Assembly (NCBI GenBank): GCA_038248745.1
Contig: JBBRXC010000025.1
Location: 1 to 16,720, forward strand
From: JAENWH01 sp038248745
GTDB lineage: Bacteria > Bacillota > Clostridia > Peptostreptococcales > Anaerovoracaceae
Direction of reading: 5' to 3'
Length of the DNA stretch: 16,720 bases
This document shows positions 1-8,200 of this stretch, piece by piece. The notes below the pieces were generated by a model that saw nothing but the letters and a program-made list of their open reading frames with translations, was not told the DNA's origin and did no database searches. Within the stretch, counting starts at the first letter, position 1. Each line of letters starts with the position of its first letter. The position numbers and the translations under genes are program-made.

Positions 1-786
1 CATGTTGTTTTGATAATGGTCCCAATGCCCTGAAGTATGCCATAAAGATTCACTTAGAATCAATGGGGTTTTAATTTCTTCATAGCCTCTTTTTGTATGC
101 TCTGTTCTCCAGAAAGATTCCAATTCATTTCTGATCACCATCCCCTTTGGTAAAAAGAATGGAAATCCAGGTCCCTCTTCAAACATGGCAAAAAGATCCA
201 TTTCTTTTCCGATCTTTCGATGGTCTCTAAGTTTTGCCTCTTCTAGTCTGGCGACATAAGCATCCAACTCTTCCTGTGAAGGAAAAGATGTGCCGTAGAT
301 TCTTTGAAGCATCTTCTTCTTTTCGTCGCCTCTCCAGTACGCCCCTGCCACACTCATCAACTTAATCGCCTTGATTTGGCCGGTACTTTCCATATGTGGT
401 CCCGCGCAAAGATCCACAAAATCCCCCTGTTGATAGAAGGATAGAGCAACGTCTTCCGGAAGATCCTGAATTAATTCCACTTTGTATGGCTCATTTCTGT
501 CCATCATAAACTGAATAGCTTCTGCTCTTGGCAGTTCAAATCTTTCCAGCTTATTGTTCGCCGAAATAATTTTCTTCATTTCCTTTTGTATTTTCATGAA
601 ATCGGCTTCGCTGAATTTATAATCCAAATCAAAATCGTAATAGAATCCATTTTCTATTGCCGGTCCGATGGCCAGTTTCGCTTCAGGCCACAATTTTTTT
701 ACTGCCTGCGCAAGAATGTGAGAGGAAGTATGCCTAAAGTTATGTTTTACCTGTTCATCTTCAAAGTTTAATTTTTCTTTTGCCAT
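1..786 (-). CDS. thrS: Threonyl-tRNA synthetase, N-terminal part, TGS-less form
   Basis: Class II aminoacyl-tRNA synthetase that charges tRNA-Thr; the gene runs off the left edge, leaving 262 codons. The usual N-terminal TGS domain (about 60 residues) is absent: the protein opens after a 14-residue leader directly in the N2 editing domain. HTSSH (H19, H23) and DLCAGPH (C127, H131) match the zinc/editing residues of E. coli ThrS (H73, H77, C182, H186), so proofreading of Ser-tRNA-Thr is probably retained. The class II catalytic core begins near residue 195, and its GHW motif is at the window edge. The ATG at 786 is chosen because GGAGAAA lies just upstream, a perfect promoter places the transcript start near 824, and the remaining upstream space is too short for a TGS domain. 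There is no room for a T-box leader. Identity is certain from sequence; retention of editing is inferred from residues. Confidence 0.96.
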   Translation of the reverse strand, partial: MAKEKLNFEDEQVKHNFRHTSSHILAQAVKKLWPEAKLAIGPAIENGFYYDFDLDYKFSEADFMKIQKEMKKIISANNKLERFELPRAEAIQFMMDRNEPYKVELIQDLPEDVALSFYQQGDFVDLCAGPHMESTGQIKAIKLMSVAGAYWRGDEKKKMLQRIYGTSFPSQEELDAYVARLEEAKLRDHRKIGKEMDLFAMFEEGPGFPFFLPKGMVIRNELESFWRTEHTKRGYEEIKTPLILSESLWHTSGHWDHYQNNM

Positions 787-830
787 TTTGTTTCTCCTAT
801 ATATTAATTTTTATTTATACACTTTGATAA

Positions 831-858
831 ATTATATTACAATCATCCTATTTGTCAA
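831..858 (-). promoter_or_regulatory. Sigma-A promoter of thrS
   Basis: On the minus strand TTGACA (853-858) and TATAAT (831-836) are separated by 16 bases, a perfect match to the consensus hexamers. The -35 box lies in the last codons of scfB. The predicted start near 824 gives a leader of about 38 nt ending in the GGAGAAA ribosome site of thrS. Confidence 0.8.
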
Positions 859-2179
859 GTAAACCGCGGATTCCGATAGCACATTCAAGTCTCTTTTTTT
901 CCAGTTCGCATCCCAACTTATAAGGGATGTTTATATCGCCGCTGATATTGATTGCATTGGCATGACATCCGCCGCTACAATAAAATTTTGCCCAGCAGTT
1001 TCTGCATTCTTCTTTATTATATAAGCTGGCATTCAAAAATTTATCCCTCTGATTATTAACAATCTCTTGGTCAAAAAGATTTCCTATGAGATACTCTTTG
1101 TTTCCTACAAACTGATGACAAGGGTATAGATCTCCTTCTGGCGATACGGCAAGGTACTCTGTCCCTGCACCACACCCTGACAATCTCTTTACAATACAAG
1201 GCCCCTGCTCCAGGTCTACATTGAAATGGAAAAAATCAAAGGCTTCCCCTTTCTTCATCTTTTCCAAATATATATCAGTCAATCGATCATATTCTTCAAA
1301 TATTCTATCCCTGTCTTCTTCCTGAAGTGCATAGGGTTGCTTTAAATCAGTGACTACCGGTTCTACAGAAACATTTGAAAATCCAAGACGAACCAAATGT
1401 TCCACATCTTTTGAAAAATCTAAATTATTTCTTGTAAAGGTTCCTCTTGCGTAATAAAGGCCTTCTCTCTTTTTAATGAAATTCAAGTAATTTTTCATAA
1501 TCGCGTCATAGGTTGGCGATCCATTTACTGTCTTTCTCATGTGATCGTTTATTTCAGGCCTGCCGTCAATGCTGAGAATGACATTATCCATCGTCTTATT
1601 GATGTATACTGTTTTTTCATCATCTAAAAGCAGTCCATTTGTTGTGATAGTGAATCTAATGTTTTTATTGAATTGTTTTTCCTGGTCCCTGCCATAATCC
1701 ACCAATTTTTTAACCACTTCAAAATTCATCAGTGGTTCACCGCCAAAAAAATCAATTTCAAGATTTCTTCTGCTACCTGAATTAGCAATCAGATGGTCAA
1801 TTGCTTTCATGCCAACTTCCAGGCTCATCAAACATTTGCTGCCCGCAAACGTCCCTTGTTCTCCAAAGCAGTAGGTGCAGATCATATTGCAGTCATGGGC
1901 AACGTGAAGACACATGGCCTTCACAACCGAGTCCTCATTATTCTTCATTTCGTCCGTAATATAGGAATCATCTGTGAAAAGCATGTCTTGTGCCGCTAGT
2001 AAACTGATCTCTTTCGCTGCGGCAGATTTATCAGGGCGAAGTCTATTAAGCGCCTCTTCTACAGAACTGTTTTCCATGCCATCTAAAAGATTAAAGACTT
2101 CTTCATCTACCACGTGAACTGCTCCGCTGTTTATATCAAGCACCAAAAAAATATCTTTGAATTTAAATTTATGTATCAT
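848..2179 (-). CDS. scfB: SCIFF peptide radical SAM/SPASM maturase
   Basis: 443-residue radical SAM enzyme that, in its family, forms thioether (sactionine-type) bonds between Cys thiols and other residues of the SCIFF ribosomal peptide. Residues 1-90 resemble a peptide-recognition (RRE-like) region. The radical SAM CX3CX2C motif is C97, C101, C104, with GGEP at 146-149. A C-terminal SPASM/twitch domain carries C328, C336, C354, C392, C395, C401, C405 and C424, enough for two auxiliary [4Fe-4S] clusters. The substrate gene scfA lies 73 bases upstream on the same strand, which together with length and motifs makes the assignment firm. The start at 2179 is preceded by AAAGGATAGGG, a moderate ribosome site. 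I see no separate promoter, so expression probably depends on read-through of the hairpin between scfA and scfB. The biological role of mature SCIFF is not known to me. Confidence 0.95.
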   Translation of the reverse strand: MIHKFKFKDIFLVLDINSGAVHVVDEEVFNLLDGMENSSVEEALNRLRPDKSAAAKEISLLAAQDMLFTDDSYITDEMKNNEDSVVKAMCLHVAHDCNMICTYCFGEQGTFAGSKCLMSLEVGMKAIDHLIANSGSRRNLEIDFFGGEPLMNFEVVKKLVDYGRDQEKQFNKNIRFTITTNGLLLDDEKTVYINKTMDNVILSIDGRPEINDHMRKTVNGSPTYDAIMKNYLNFIKKREGLYYARGTFTRNNLDFSKDVEHLVRLGFSNVSVEPVVTDLKQPYALQEEDRDRIFEEYDRLTDIYLEKMKKGEAFDFFHFNVDLEQGPCIVKRLSGCGAGTEYLAVSPEGDLYPCHQFVGNKEYLIGNLFDQEIVNNQRDKFLNASLYNKEECRNCWAKFYCSGGCHANAINISGDINIPYKLGCELEKKRLECAIGIRGLLDK

Positions 2180-2205
2180 GATTCCCTATCCTTTATTTTT
2201 TAATT

Positions 2206-2232
2206 AAAAAAACAGCATTCTCTGCTGTTTTT
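2206..2232 (-). terminator. Intrinsic terminator/attenuator between scfA and scfB
   Basis: On the minus strand AAAAACAGCA pairs with TGCTGTTTTT (arms 2223-2232 and 2208-2217, 10 bp) around the loop GAGAA, followed by more T residues. It sits after the scfA stop and before scfB, so it should cut most transcripts to scfA alone and let a minority read into the maturase gene. The A/T-flanked hairpin could also work in the opposite direction. Confidence 0.75.
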
Positions 2233-2252
2233 AACCTTGTCCATACCGAAAA

Positions 2253-2402
2253 TTATCTTCTCTTTGAGTTCTCACATTTTTGGTTAGCAACTGTACAAGA
2301 TGTTTTACATGCTGATTGACAAGAAGTTTGACATTCTTTGCAACCTTCACCACATGCAGTTGTTTTTAGAGTCGGTCTTGCAATTGTTTTAATTTTTTCC
2401 AT
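2253..2402 (-). CDS. scfA: SCIFF ribosomal peptide precursor (seven-Cys variant)
   Basis: 49-residue peptide missed by long-ORF calling. It opens MEKIKTIARPTLK and contains the family hallmark CQTSCQSACKTSCTV, then a C-terminal KCEN. Cysteines are at 17, 21, 24, 28, 32, 36 and 43. It is the substrate of the radical SAM maturase encoded next, which in this family installs a thioether crosslink. The start at 2402 has AGGAGG five bases upstream. The common form has six cysteines with CGECQ at the front; here four extra residues make CGEGCKECQ, adding a seventh cysteine. The peptide ends in a basic SKRR tail and has no signal peptide, so it is presumably matured in the cytoplasm. A perfect promoter precedes it and a terminator follows, which predicts high expression. 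Identity is firm; its function is unknown. Confidence 0.95.
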   Translation of the reverse strand: MEKIKTIARPTLKTTACGEGCKECQTSCQSACKTSCTVANQKCENSKRR

Positions 2403-2407
2403 TTCAG

Positions 2408-2413
2408 CCTCCT
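2408..2413 (-). promoter_or_regulatory. Ribosome binding site of scfA
   Basis: AGGAGG on the minus strand lies five bases before the ATG at 2402. It is stronger than the site of scfB and fixes the start of this short gene. Confidence 0.85.
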
Positions 2414-2435
2414 GAAGTTTTTATATCCATCATTG

Positions 2436-2463
2436 ATTATACTACTTTTATGCCGTTTGTCAA
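2436..2463 (-). promoter_or_regulatory. Sigma-A promoter of scfA
   Basis: TTGACA (2458-2463) and TATAAT (2436-2441), 16 bases apart, match the consensus hexamers perfectly. The -35 box overlaps the stop codon of the hydrolase gene upstream. The transcript would start near 2429. Confidence 0.8.
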
Positions 2464-3353
2464 TTGAAATTGCCCATGTACTCCATGGGATTTAACCCAT
2501 AGATCTGAACTACCTCCAGCAAATCACTGTGTGCCATATCATAAGGAGTGACAAAAATTCCCTTATCACTGTCTATATCAATGCCCAATTCTCTATAGGC
2601 ATACCAGACCAAATGTGCGCAATGCGTTTTTTTGATATCTTCAACATATTTTACCGGAATTCCTGCAAATAAGCCATATGGGATTCCGTATAATTTACTT
2701 TCTGCGGTGTTAATTAGTTTTTTTTCAACTTTAAGCCTTTCGCCACCAACCTGTTCCAACACATCCTCTTTTATTCTAAGTTGTATAAATGAGGGATATC
2801 TTTCCCATTTTTTATAATACTGATATTCTGAATCCTTTCCAAGAACCAGCGACTCCAGCGTTGTCCCTTTTTCGCCATTCGTTACAATCGCCGCGTGGCC
2901 ATGCCGCCAGCCCAAACTGTGCGTTGAAAGGGAAATAAGAATATCCCCATCCTCCAATCCTTGAATGTCAAATTTATTTGTCGTTTTACCCGCCGCATCT
3001 ACACTTTGCTCCTCAGCCGTTATAATGGTAATTCTATTACTAGCATAAATGTTTTCTGCGAAAAAATTGTTTTGGTATTTTTTCAATTCCTCAACATAAT
3101 TATTATTATTTTCAATGATGCTATCGATGGAAGACTGACCCAATCCAGTTTGTAAAAAGAGTTCCTTGTATTCCTCCTCTTTGATCCCGTCTCCAATAAT
3201 TTTTTCAATATCCTGTTTTGCATAGGAAGGGGTATAGTGCCCCTCCTTTTCTATTTTGTTTTCCAATAAAACAATAACAATAACTGCAACCATGATCATA
3301 ATGGCTGCAGTTATCGTAATCTTTTTAATCCTTTTAACAACTTTTGTTTTCAT
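2460..3353 (-). CDS. Membrane-anchored YiiX/YebB-like permuted NlpC/P60 hydrolase
   Basis: 297 residues from the chosen start. A basic N-terminus and a hydrophobic segment (about 15-30) form a signal anchor, so the rest should lie outside the membrane. A charged linker (about 35-110) leads to a permuted papain-like domain: GDILIS near 136, then RHGHAAIV (H151, H153), and later THCAHLVWYAY with the candidate nucleophile C245. The His-before-Cys order is that of the YiiX/LRAT-like permuted branch of NlpC/P60. Members cleave or transfer amide or ester bonds in cell-wall peptides or lipids; the substrate here is unknown. An ATG at 3368 would add five residues but has no ribosome site and falls where transcription is predicted to start. 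The ATG at 3353 has GAGGAA seven bases upstream, so I prefer it. Fold assignment is fairly confident; activity is not established. Confidence 0.8.
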   Translation of the reverse strand: MKTKVVKRIKKITITAAIMIMVAVIVIVLLENKIEKEGHYTPSYAKQDIEKIIGDGIKEEEYKELFLQTGLGQSSIDSIIENNNNYVEELKKYQNNFFAENIYASNRITIITAEEQSVDAAGKTTNKFDIQGLEDGDILISLSTHSLGWRHGHAAIVTNGEKGTTLESLVLGKDSEYQYYKKWERYPSFIQLRIKEDVLEQVGGERLKVEKKLINTAESKLYGIPYGLFAGIPVKYVEDIKKTHCAHLVWYAYRELGIDIDSDKGIFVTPYDMAHSDLLEVVQIYGLNPMEYMGNFN

Positions 3354-3360
3354 CGCCGAT

Positions 3361-3366
3361 TTCCTC
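3361..3366 (-). promoter_or_regulatory. Ribosome site that decides the hydrolase start
   Basis: GAGGAA on the minus strand overlaps the upstream ATG (3366-3368) and stands seven bases before the ATG at 3353, which favours the downstream start. Confidence 0.7.
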
Positions 3367-3372
3367 ATAGCA

Positions 3373-3401
3373 ATTATAGCATTTGGAGTGGCTCATGGCA
3401 A
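3373..3401 (-). promoter_or_regulatory. Extended -10 promoter of the hydrolase gene
   Basis: TTGCCA (3396-3401), a 17-base spacer and TATAAT (3373-3378) preceded by TGC form an extended -10 promoter. The predicted start falls near 3366, giving a 5' leader of only about a dozen bases before the preferred ATG. Confidence 0.65.
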
Positions 3402-3442
3402 TTCTAAAAATTATTAAAGTTTCAAAATTATTATATTCATAC

Positions 3443-5269
3443 TTAATATTTACTCTTTTTAGTGTAGGATGTATGTAGCAGCTCATGAGATTTATGACCC
3501 AATGGCTGTCCCAAAAACTCCTCATAAATCTGTGTAATGTAAGGATTTTCATGAGATTTTCTTAGGGTCTTACCTTCATCCTCATTATAAAGGGCCTGTA
3601 TTCTTTTCAGACGGGTTTCATGATCCGTTGGTCTTGGCTGACCACCGCCACTGATACATCCTCCAGGACAACCCATTACCTCTATAAAATGATATGGACT
3701 CTTCCCTGACTTGATTTCATCCATTAATATGGAAGCGCCTTTTAATCCGCTTGTTGCCGCAATTTTAACGGTAATTCCGTTTAAAAAATGCCATGTGGGC
3801 TTCGCCTCTGATATTGTAACCTCCGCTGATTTGATACGTTCAAGTCCCTGAATTGGCTTCACATGCAGCTGGTCAAACGGTAGTTCTCTACCAGTAACCA
3901 CCTCATATACCGTTCTCAGTGCTGCTTCCATGACGCCTCCAGGCACCCCAAAGATATCTGCTGCCCCTGATGACAAACCAAGTGGGTTATCAAACTCCCT
4001 ATCTGGCAAGTTTTTAAAGTCTATTCCTGCCTCCTTAATGATTTTACCAAGCTCTCTGGTTGTTATAACAGCATCTACATTTGGATACCCGTCATTCACC
4101 ATTTCAGGCCGGGTGATTTCATATTTTTTTGCAGTACATGGCATCACCGATATGACAAAAAGATCTTCAGGATTAATTTGCATTTTCTGGGCAAAAAAGC
4201 TTTTTATTAAGGCGCCCAGCATCATATGGGGAGATTTACAAGAAGATAAATTGTCAAGCTGATCAGGATAAAAGTGCTCAATATAATTAATCCAACCCGG
4301 GCTACAACTTGTGATCATTGGCAAAGAAGGCACTTCATCAGCAGGTTTGAATCCTGCTTGATCCAGTTGTTCTTTTGTAATAACATTTTGCGCGTATAAA
4401 TATTGGGTCAGTCTTTTAAGCAATTCCGTTCCTTCTTCAAGAATCGTCAAATCTGCCGCAAAATTTGTATCAAAAACATAATCAAAATTCATTTCCTTTA
4501 AAGCACTCACCATTTTACCAGTCACACACTGACCTGGCGCATACCCGAATTCTTCTCCAAGGGCGGCTCGAATGGCGGGGGCTGTTTGAATAACCACCTT
4601 TTTTGTTGGATCTTGAAGAGCCTCCCAGACCTTTTGAGTGGAATCTCTTTCTTTTAATGCATCCACAGGGCAAACTGTTACGCACTGTCCACAGAATGTA
4701 CAGGCGGATGAATTTAACGGCAAATCCAGTCCAGGACTTACGCTAGAAGCAAATCCACGGAACTGTGGATTCAGTATCCCTACGCCCTGTATCTCATTGC
4801 AAACCGTGACACATCGACGGCAAAGAATACATTTTGAAGCATCCCGAATAACCGATGGTGAAGAATCATCAAAATAATTTTTAGATTTCTCTCCTTCGAA
4901 TCTGGACTCCTCAATTTGTATCAATTCTCCCAATTCTTGGAATTCACAACTTTGATTTCTTCCGCATTTCAAACAGTCTTTGGGATGATCAGAGAGCATT
5001 AGTTCATAAAGCACCCTTCTTGCGTTTCGGACTCTTTTAGAATTTGTTTGAATCACCATTCCCTCTGTGACTGGGGTAATGCAGGAAGCCTGAAGATTCT
5101 TAAACCCTTCAATTTCAACGACACATATTCTACAAGACCCAAATTTATGGACACCTTCAAGGTAACACATGGTTGGAATGAGAATGTTATTTTGTTTCGC
5201 GGCATCAAGAATAGTCATTCCTGATTCTGCGCTTATTTTTTTTGTGTTTATCGTTAAGTTAATCATCAT
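3443..5269 (-). CDS. hydA: [FeFe] hydrogenase catalytic subunit, multimeric NAD(P)-linked type
   Basis: 608-residue catalytic subunit for reversible H2 oxidation/proton reduction at the H-cluster. From the N-terminus: a [2Fe-2S] ferredoxin fold (C35, C46, C49, C63), a His/Cys3 [4Fe-4S] site (H95, C99, C102, C108), two [4Fe-4S] clusters (C147, C150, C153, C157 and C190, C193, C196, C200) and the H-domain. H-cluster loops are L1 TSCSPGW (320-326), L2 MPCTAKK (from M376) and L3 EVMGCPGGC (C534, C538). The small-subunit segment is fused at the C-terminus, ending HELLHTSY. L1 has Ser where monomeric clostridial enzymes have a second Cys, a variant I associate with multimeric enzymes. The gene is the last of hydC-hydB-hydA, 16 bases after hydB, with GGGAGGTG before a double ATG. 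No maturases (HydE, F, G) are in the window. The family is certain; bifurcation is inferred. Confidence 0.97.
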   Translation of the reverse strand: MMINLTINTKKISAESGMTILDAAKQNNILIPTMCYLEGVHKFGSCRICVVEIEGFKNLQASCITPVTEGMVIQTNSKRVRNARRVLYELMLSDHPKDCLKCGRNQSCEFQELGELIQIEESRFEGEKSKNYFDDSSPSVIRDASKCILCRRCVTVCNEIQGVGILNPQFRGFASSVSPGLDLPLNSSACTFCGQCVTVCPVDALKERDSTQKVWEALQDPTKKVVIQTAPAIRAALGEEFGYAPGQCVTGKMVSALKEMNFDYVFDTNFAADLTILEEGTELLKRLTQYLYAQNVITKEQLDQAGFKPADEVPSLPMITSCSPGWINYIEHFYPDQLDNLSSCKSPHMMLGALIKSFFAQKMQINPEDLFVISVMPCTAKKYEITRPEMVNDGYPNVDAVITTRELGKIIKEAGIDFKNLPDREFDNPLGLSSGAADIFGVPGGVMEAALRTVYEVVTGRELPFDQLHVKPIQGLERIKSAEVTISEAKPTWHFLNGITVKIAATSGLKGASILMDEIKSGKSPYHFIEVMGCPGGCISGGGQPRPTDHETRLKRIQALYNEDEGKTLRKSHENPYITQIYEEFLGQPLGHKSHELLHTSYTKKSKY

Positions 5270-5285
5270 TATTCACCTCCCCCAT

Positions 5286-8200
5286 CTATAGTCTTCGATC
5301 ACATCTCAAACACCGCATTGACTCAGCAATGGCGTTCAATCTGTGAAATCCCAAGCAAACTTCGTCAAAATTATCATGTCTTTCCTCTGGCTTCAGATAT
5401 TTCATCTCGAAACGGTTATGCTCCAAAACCTCCGAATCATCATCTATTGCTTCCGGTATGTCAATCGGTTCTCCTTTGTTCAACAGCCCATTTCCTCCAA
5501 GGTATTGATCCATGGCGGAAGCAGCTTTCTTTCCATCAGCAATCGCTGTAATCACAACATCAGATCCTCTGACCACATCTCCCCCGGAGAATACACCAGT
5601 GATAGAAGTCATTTGTGTGTCAGCATTGACGATAAATGTGCCCATCGGCGTCGCTTCCACTTCTTCCTTTCTAACAAAAGGCAAATCCGAATACTGACTG
5701 ACAGCTGGTATGACCAAATCAACAGCCATCATAAATTCCGACCCGACAATGTCACAGGATTTTTTTCTACCATTCTTATCAAATCCCGACAACTCCATTT
5801 TTATGCACTTGATATGGGTTACTTTGTCGTTGCCTATAAATTCCAAAGGTCTTACAAGTTCATGAACTATGACTCCTTCTTCGATTGCTTCTTCAATTTC
5901 ATATTGGTCTGCAGGCATGTCTTCCATGGTTCTTCTATAAAGAACATGAACCTCGCTGGCTCCCTTTCTCACAGCAACCCGAGCAGCATCAAAAGCTGTA
6001 CTGCCACCGCCGATGACAGCCACAATACCTCTCGGCTCTACTGGTTTTCCAAGATGGACGTCTTTGAGGAAATCAAATCCATGATAAACACCTGGTAATC
6101 TTTCTCCTGCAACGCCAACTTTTCTAGAAAGCTGTGCGCCTGTAGAAATATATAATGCATCATGTTTTTCCCGAAGTTCTTCAAAAGTAATATCTTTGCC
6201 CACTTCTACATCTGTAATAATATTTATGCCTACCTGGGTGATTGTTTCAATTTCTTTTTTAAGAACCTCTTTTGGCAGACGATATTCCGGAATACCAAAT
6301 ACCAATACACCCCCCGCAACAGGTTGTGCTTCATAGACGGTAACATCATAACCTAATCTCCCTAAATAATAGGCACAGGTTAACCCAGATGGTCCCGCTC
6401 CAATAATGCCAACAGACTTGCCTTTTTTGGGGAATACCAGATCGATGAATGGCTCGCTGCTCTTAAACATTTCATCCGCCACATATCTTTTTAGGTCTGA
6501 AATCGCAATAGGTTCATCCATCTGTCCTCTTCTACATTTACTCTCACACGGATGAGTACAAACCCTACCACAAACCGATGGGAACGGATTTTCCTGACGG
6601 ATCAGGTTATAGGCATCCTTAATTCTATTTGCTGCAATAAGTGCTAGATATCCAGGTACATTCACATTTGCAGGGCATGCATTTTCGCAAGGAGAAATGA
6701 ACAGCTCAGAGCAAACGCCAGCGCTGCAGTGTTTATTTCTTATATGTTCATCATATTCTTCTCTAAAATATTTAATAGTGCTTAATACTGGATTTGGTGC
6801 TGTCTGCCCAAGTCCACATAAAGCGGTATCTTTAATAGCTTCTCCTAATTCAATAAGTAGTTCCACATCCCCTTCTTTGCCTTCACCTTTTGTAATTCTA
6901 TCCAAAATTTCCAGCATTCTCTTTGTACCTATTCTACATGGCACACACTTGCCACAGGATTCATCTTGAACAAATTCCATAAAGAATCTTGCCACGTCTA
7001 CCATACAGGTGTCCTCGTCCATACTAATCAGACCACCCGAGCCCATAATTGCTCCCAGTTCCACCAGCGAATCATAATCAATAGGGGTATTCAGATGGGC
7101 ATTTGTCAGACAGCCTCCTGACGGTCCGCCAGTCTGAGCCACTTTGAATTTCTTTCCCCTTGGAATACCGCCACCAATACCAAAAATAATCTCGCCTAGG
7201 GTAACCCCCATAGGAACCTCGATCAACCCCGTATTATTGATGTCTCCGGCAAGAGCAAAAACCTTGGTTCCTTTGCTTTTTTCAGTACCGATTCCATTAA
7301 ACCAGTCCGCACCCTGCAGAATAATGGAGGCAACATTTCCCAAAGTTTCCACATTGTTGATAACGGTAGGTTTTTTAAACAGTCCTTCATCCGCTGGATA
7401 AGGCGGTTTCTGATTTGGCTCTCCACGTCTACCTTCAACCGAGCCAATAAGCGCTGTTTCTTCTCCACAGACGAATGCACCTGCTCCTATTCTTATTTCA
7501 ACATCAAAATCAAAATTACTGCCGAAAATATTTTTTCCAAGAATATTTCTTTCTCTAGCAAGCTTTATAGCCGCTTCAAGGCCTTCAATCGCCAGAGGAT
7601 ATTCTGCCCTGACATAAACATAACCCTGATTGGATCCCACCGCGTAACCGGCAATAGCCATGCCTTCAAGAATAGAATGAGGATTTCCCTCCAGTAAGCT
7701 TCTATCCATAAAAGCCCCCGGATCTCCTTCATCCGCATTACAAATGATATATTTCTGATCCACCGATGATTTTGCTGCAATTGCCCATTTAAGACCCGTT
7801 GGGAATCCACCGCCTCCTCGTCCACGCAGGCCAGATTTTTTAATTTCTTCTATTACTTGGATTGGTGTTAAAGTCCCAAGGGCTTTAGCCAGAGCATAAT
7901 AGCCATCGTTATAGATGAATTCTTCTATTGATCTGTAATTAATCATACCGCAGTCTCTCAGCACCACCTTATGCTGCCCTTTAAAAAAGGAAATGTCTTT
8001 CATTAAAGGAACTTTTTTACCGGTTTCTCGATCTGTATAGCAAAATTCCTCAGCTATTTGATTTTCCAGTAAATGTTTTTTCACAATTTTTTTCATGTCT
8101 TCTGGGTTGAGTTTACAGTAAAATACGCCTTCCGGCTGTATCGTTAGTCTGGGACCCACATCACAAATACCAATGCATCCAGTAAGGCTTAATTGAATAG

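Noticed and set aside
787..847. T-box riboswitch before thrS
   Set aside because: Only about 60 bases separate scfB and thrS, without the T-box sequence or antiterminator; a T-box needs roughly 200 bases or more.
3390..3442. Terminator after hydA
   Set aside because: The stretch is AT-rich, but I found no stem of useful length followed by a T run; read-through into the hydrolase gene remains possible.
3334..3552. 72-codon minus-strand frame between hydA and the hydrolase gene
   Set aside because: It overlaps both flanking genes in another frame, has no ribosome site and no family resemblance.
5343..6098. Plus-strand open frame of 251 codons
   Set aside because: It lies wholly antisense to the GltD part of the fusion gene, has no ribosome site or recognisable motif, and its composition is that of a reverse-strand shadow.
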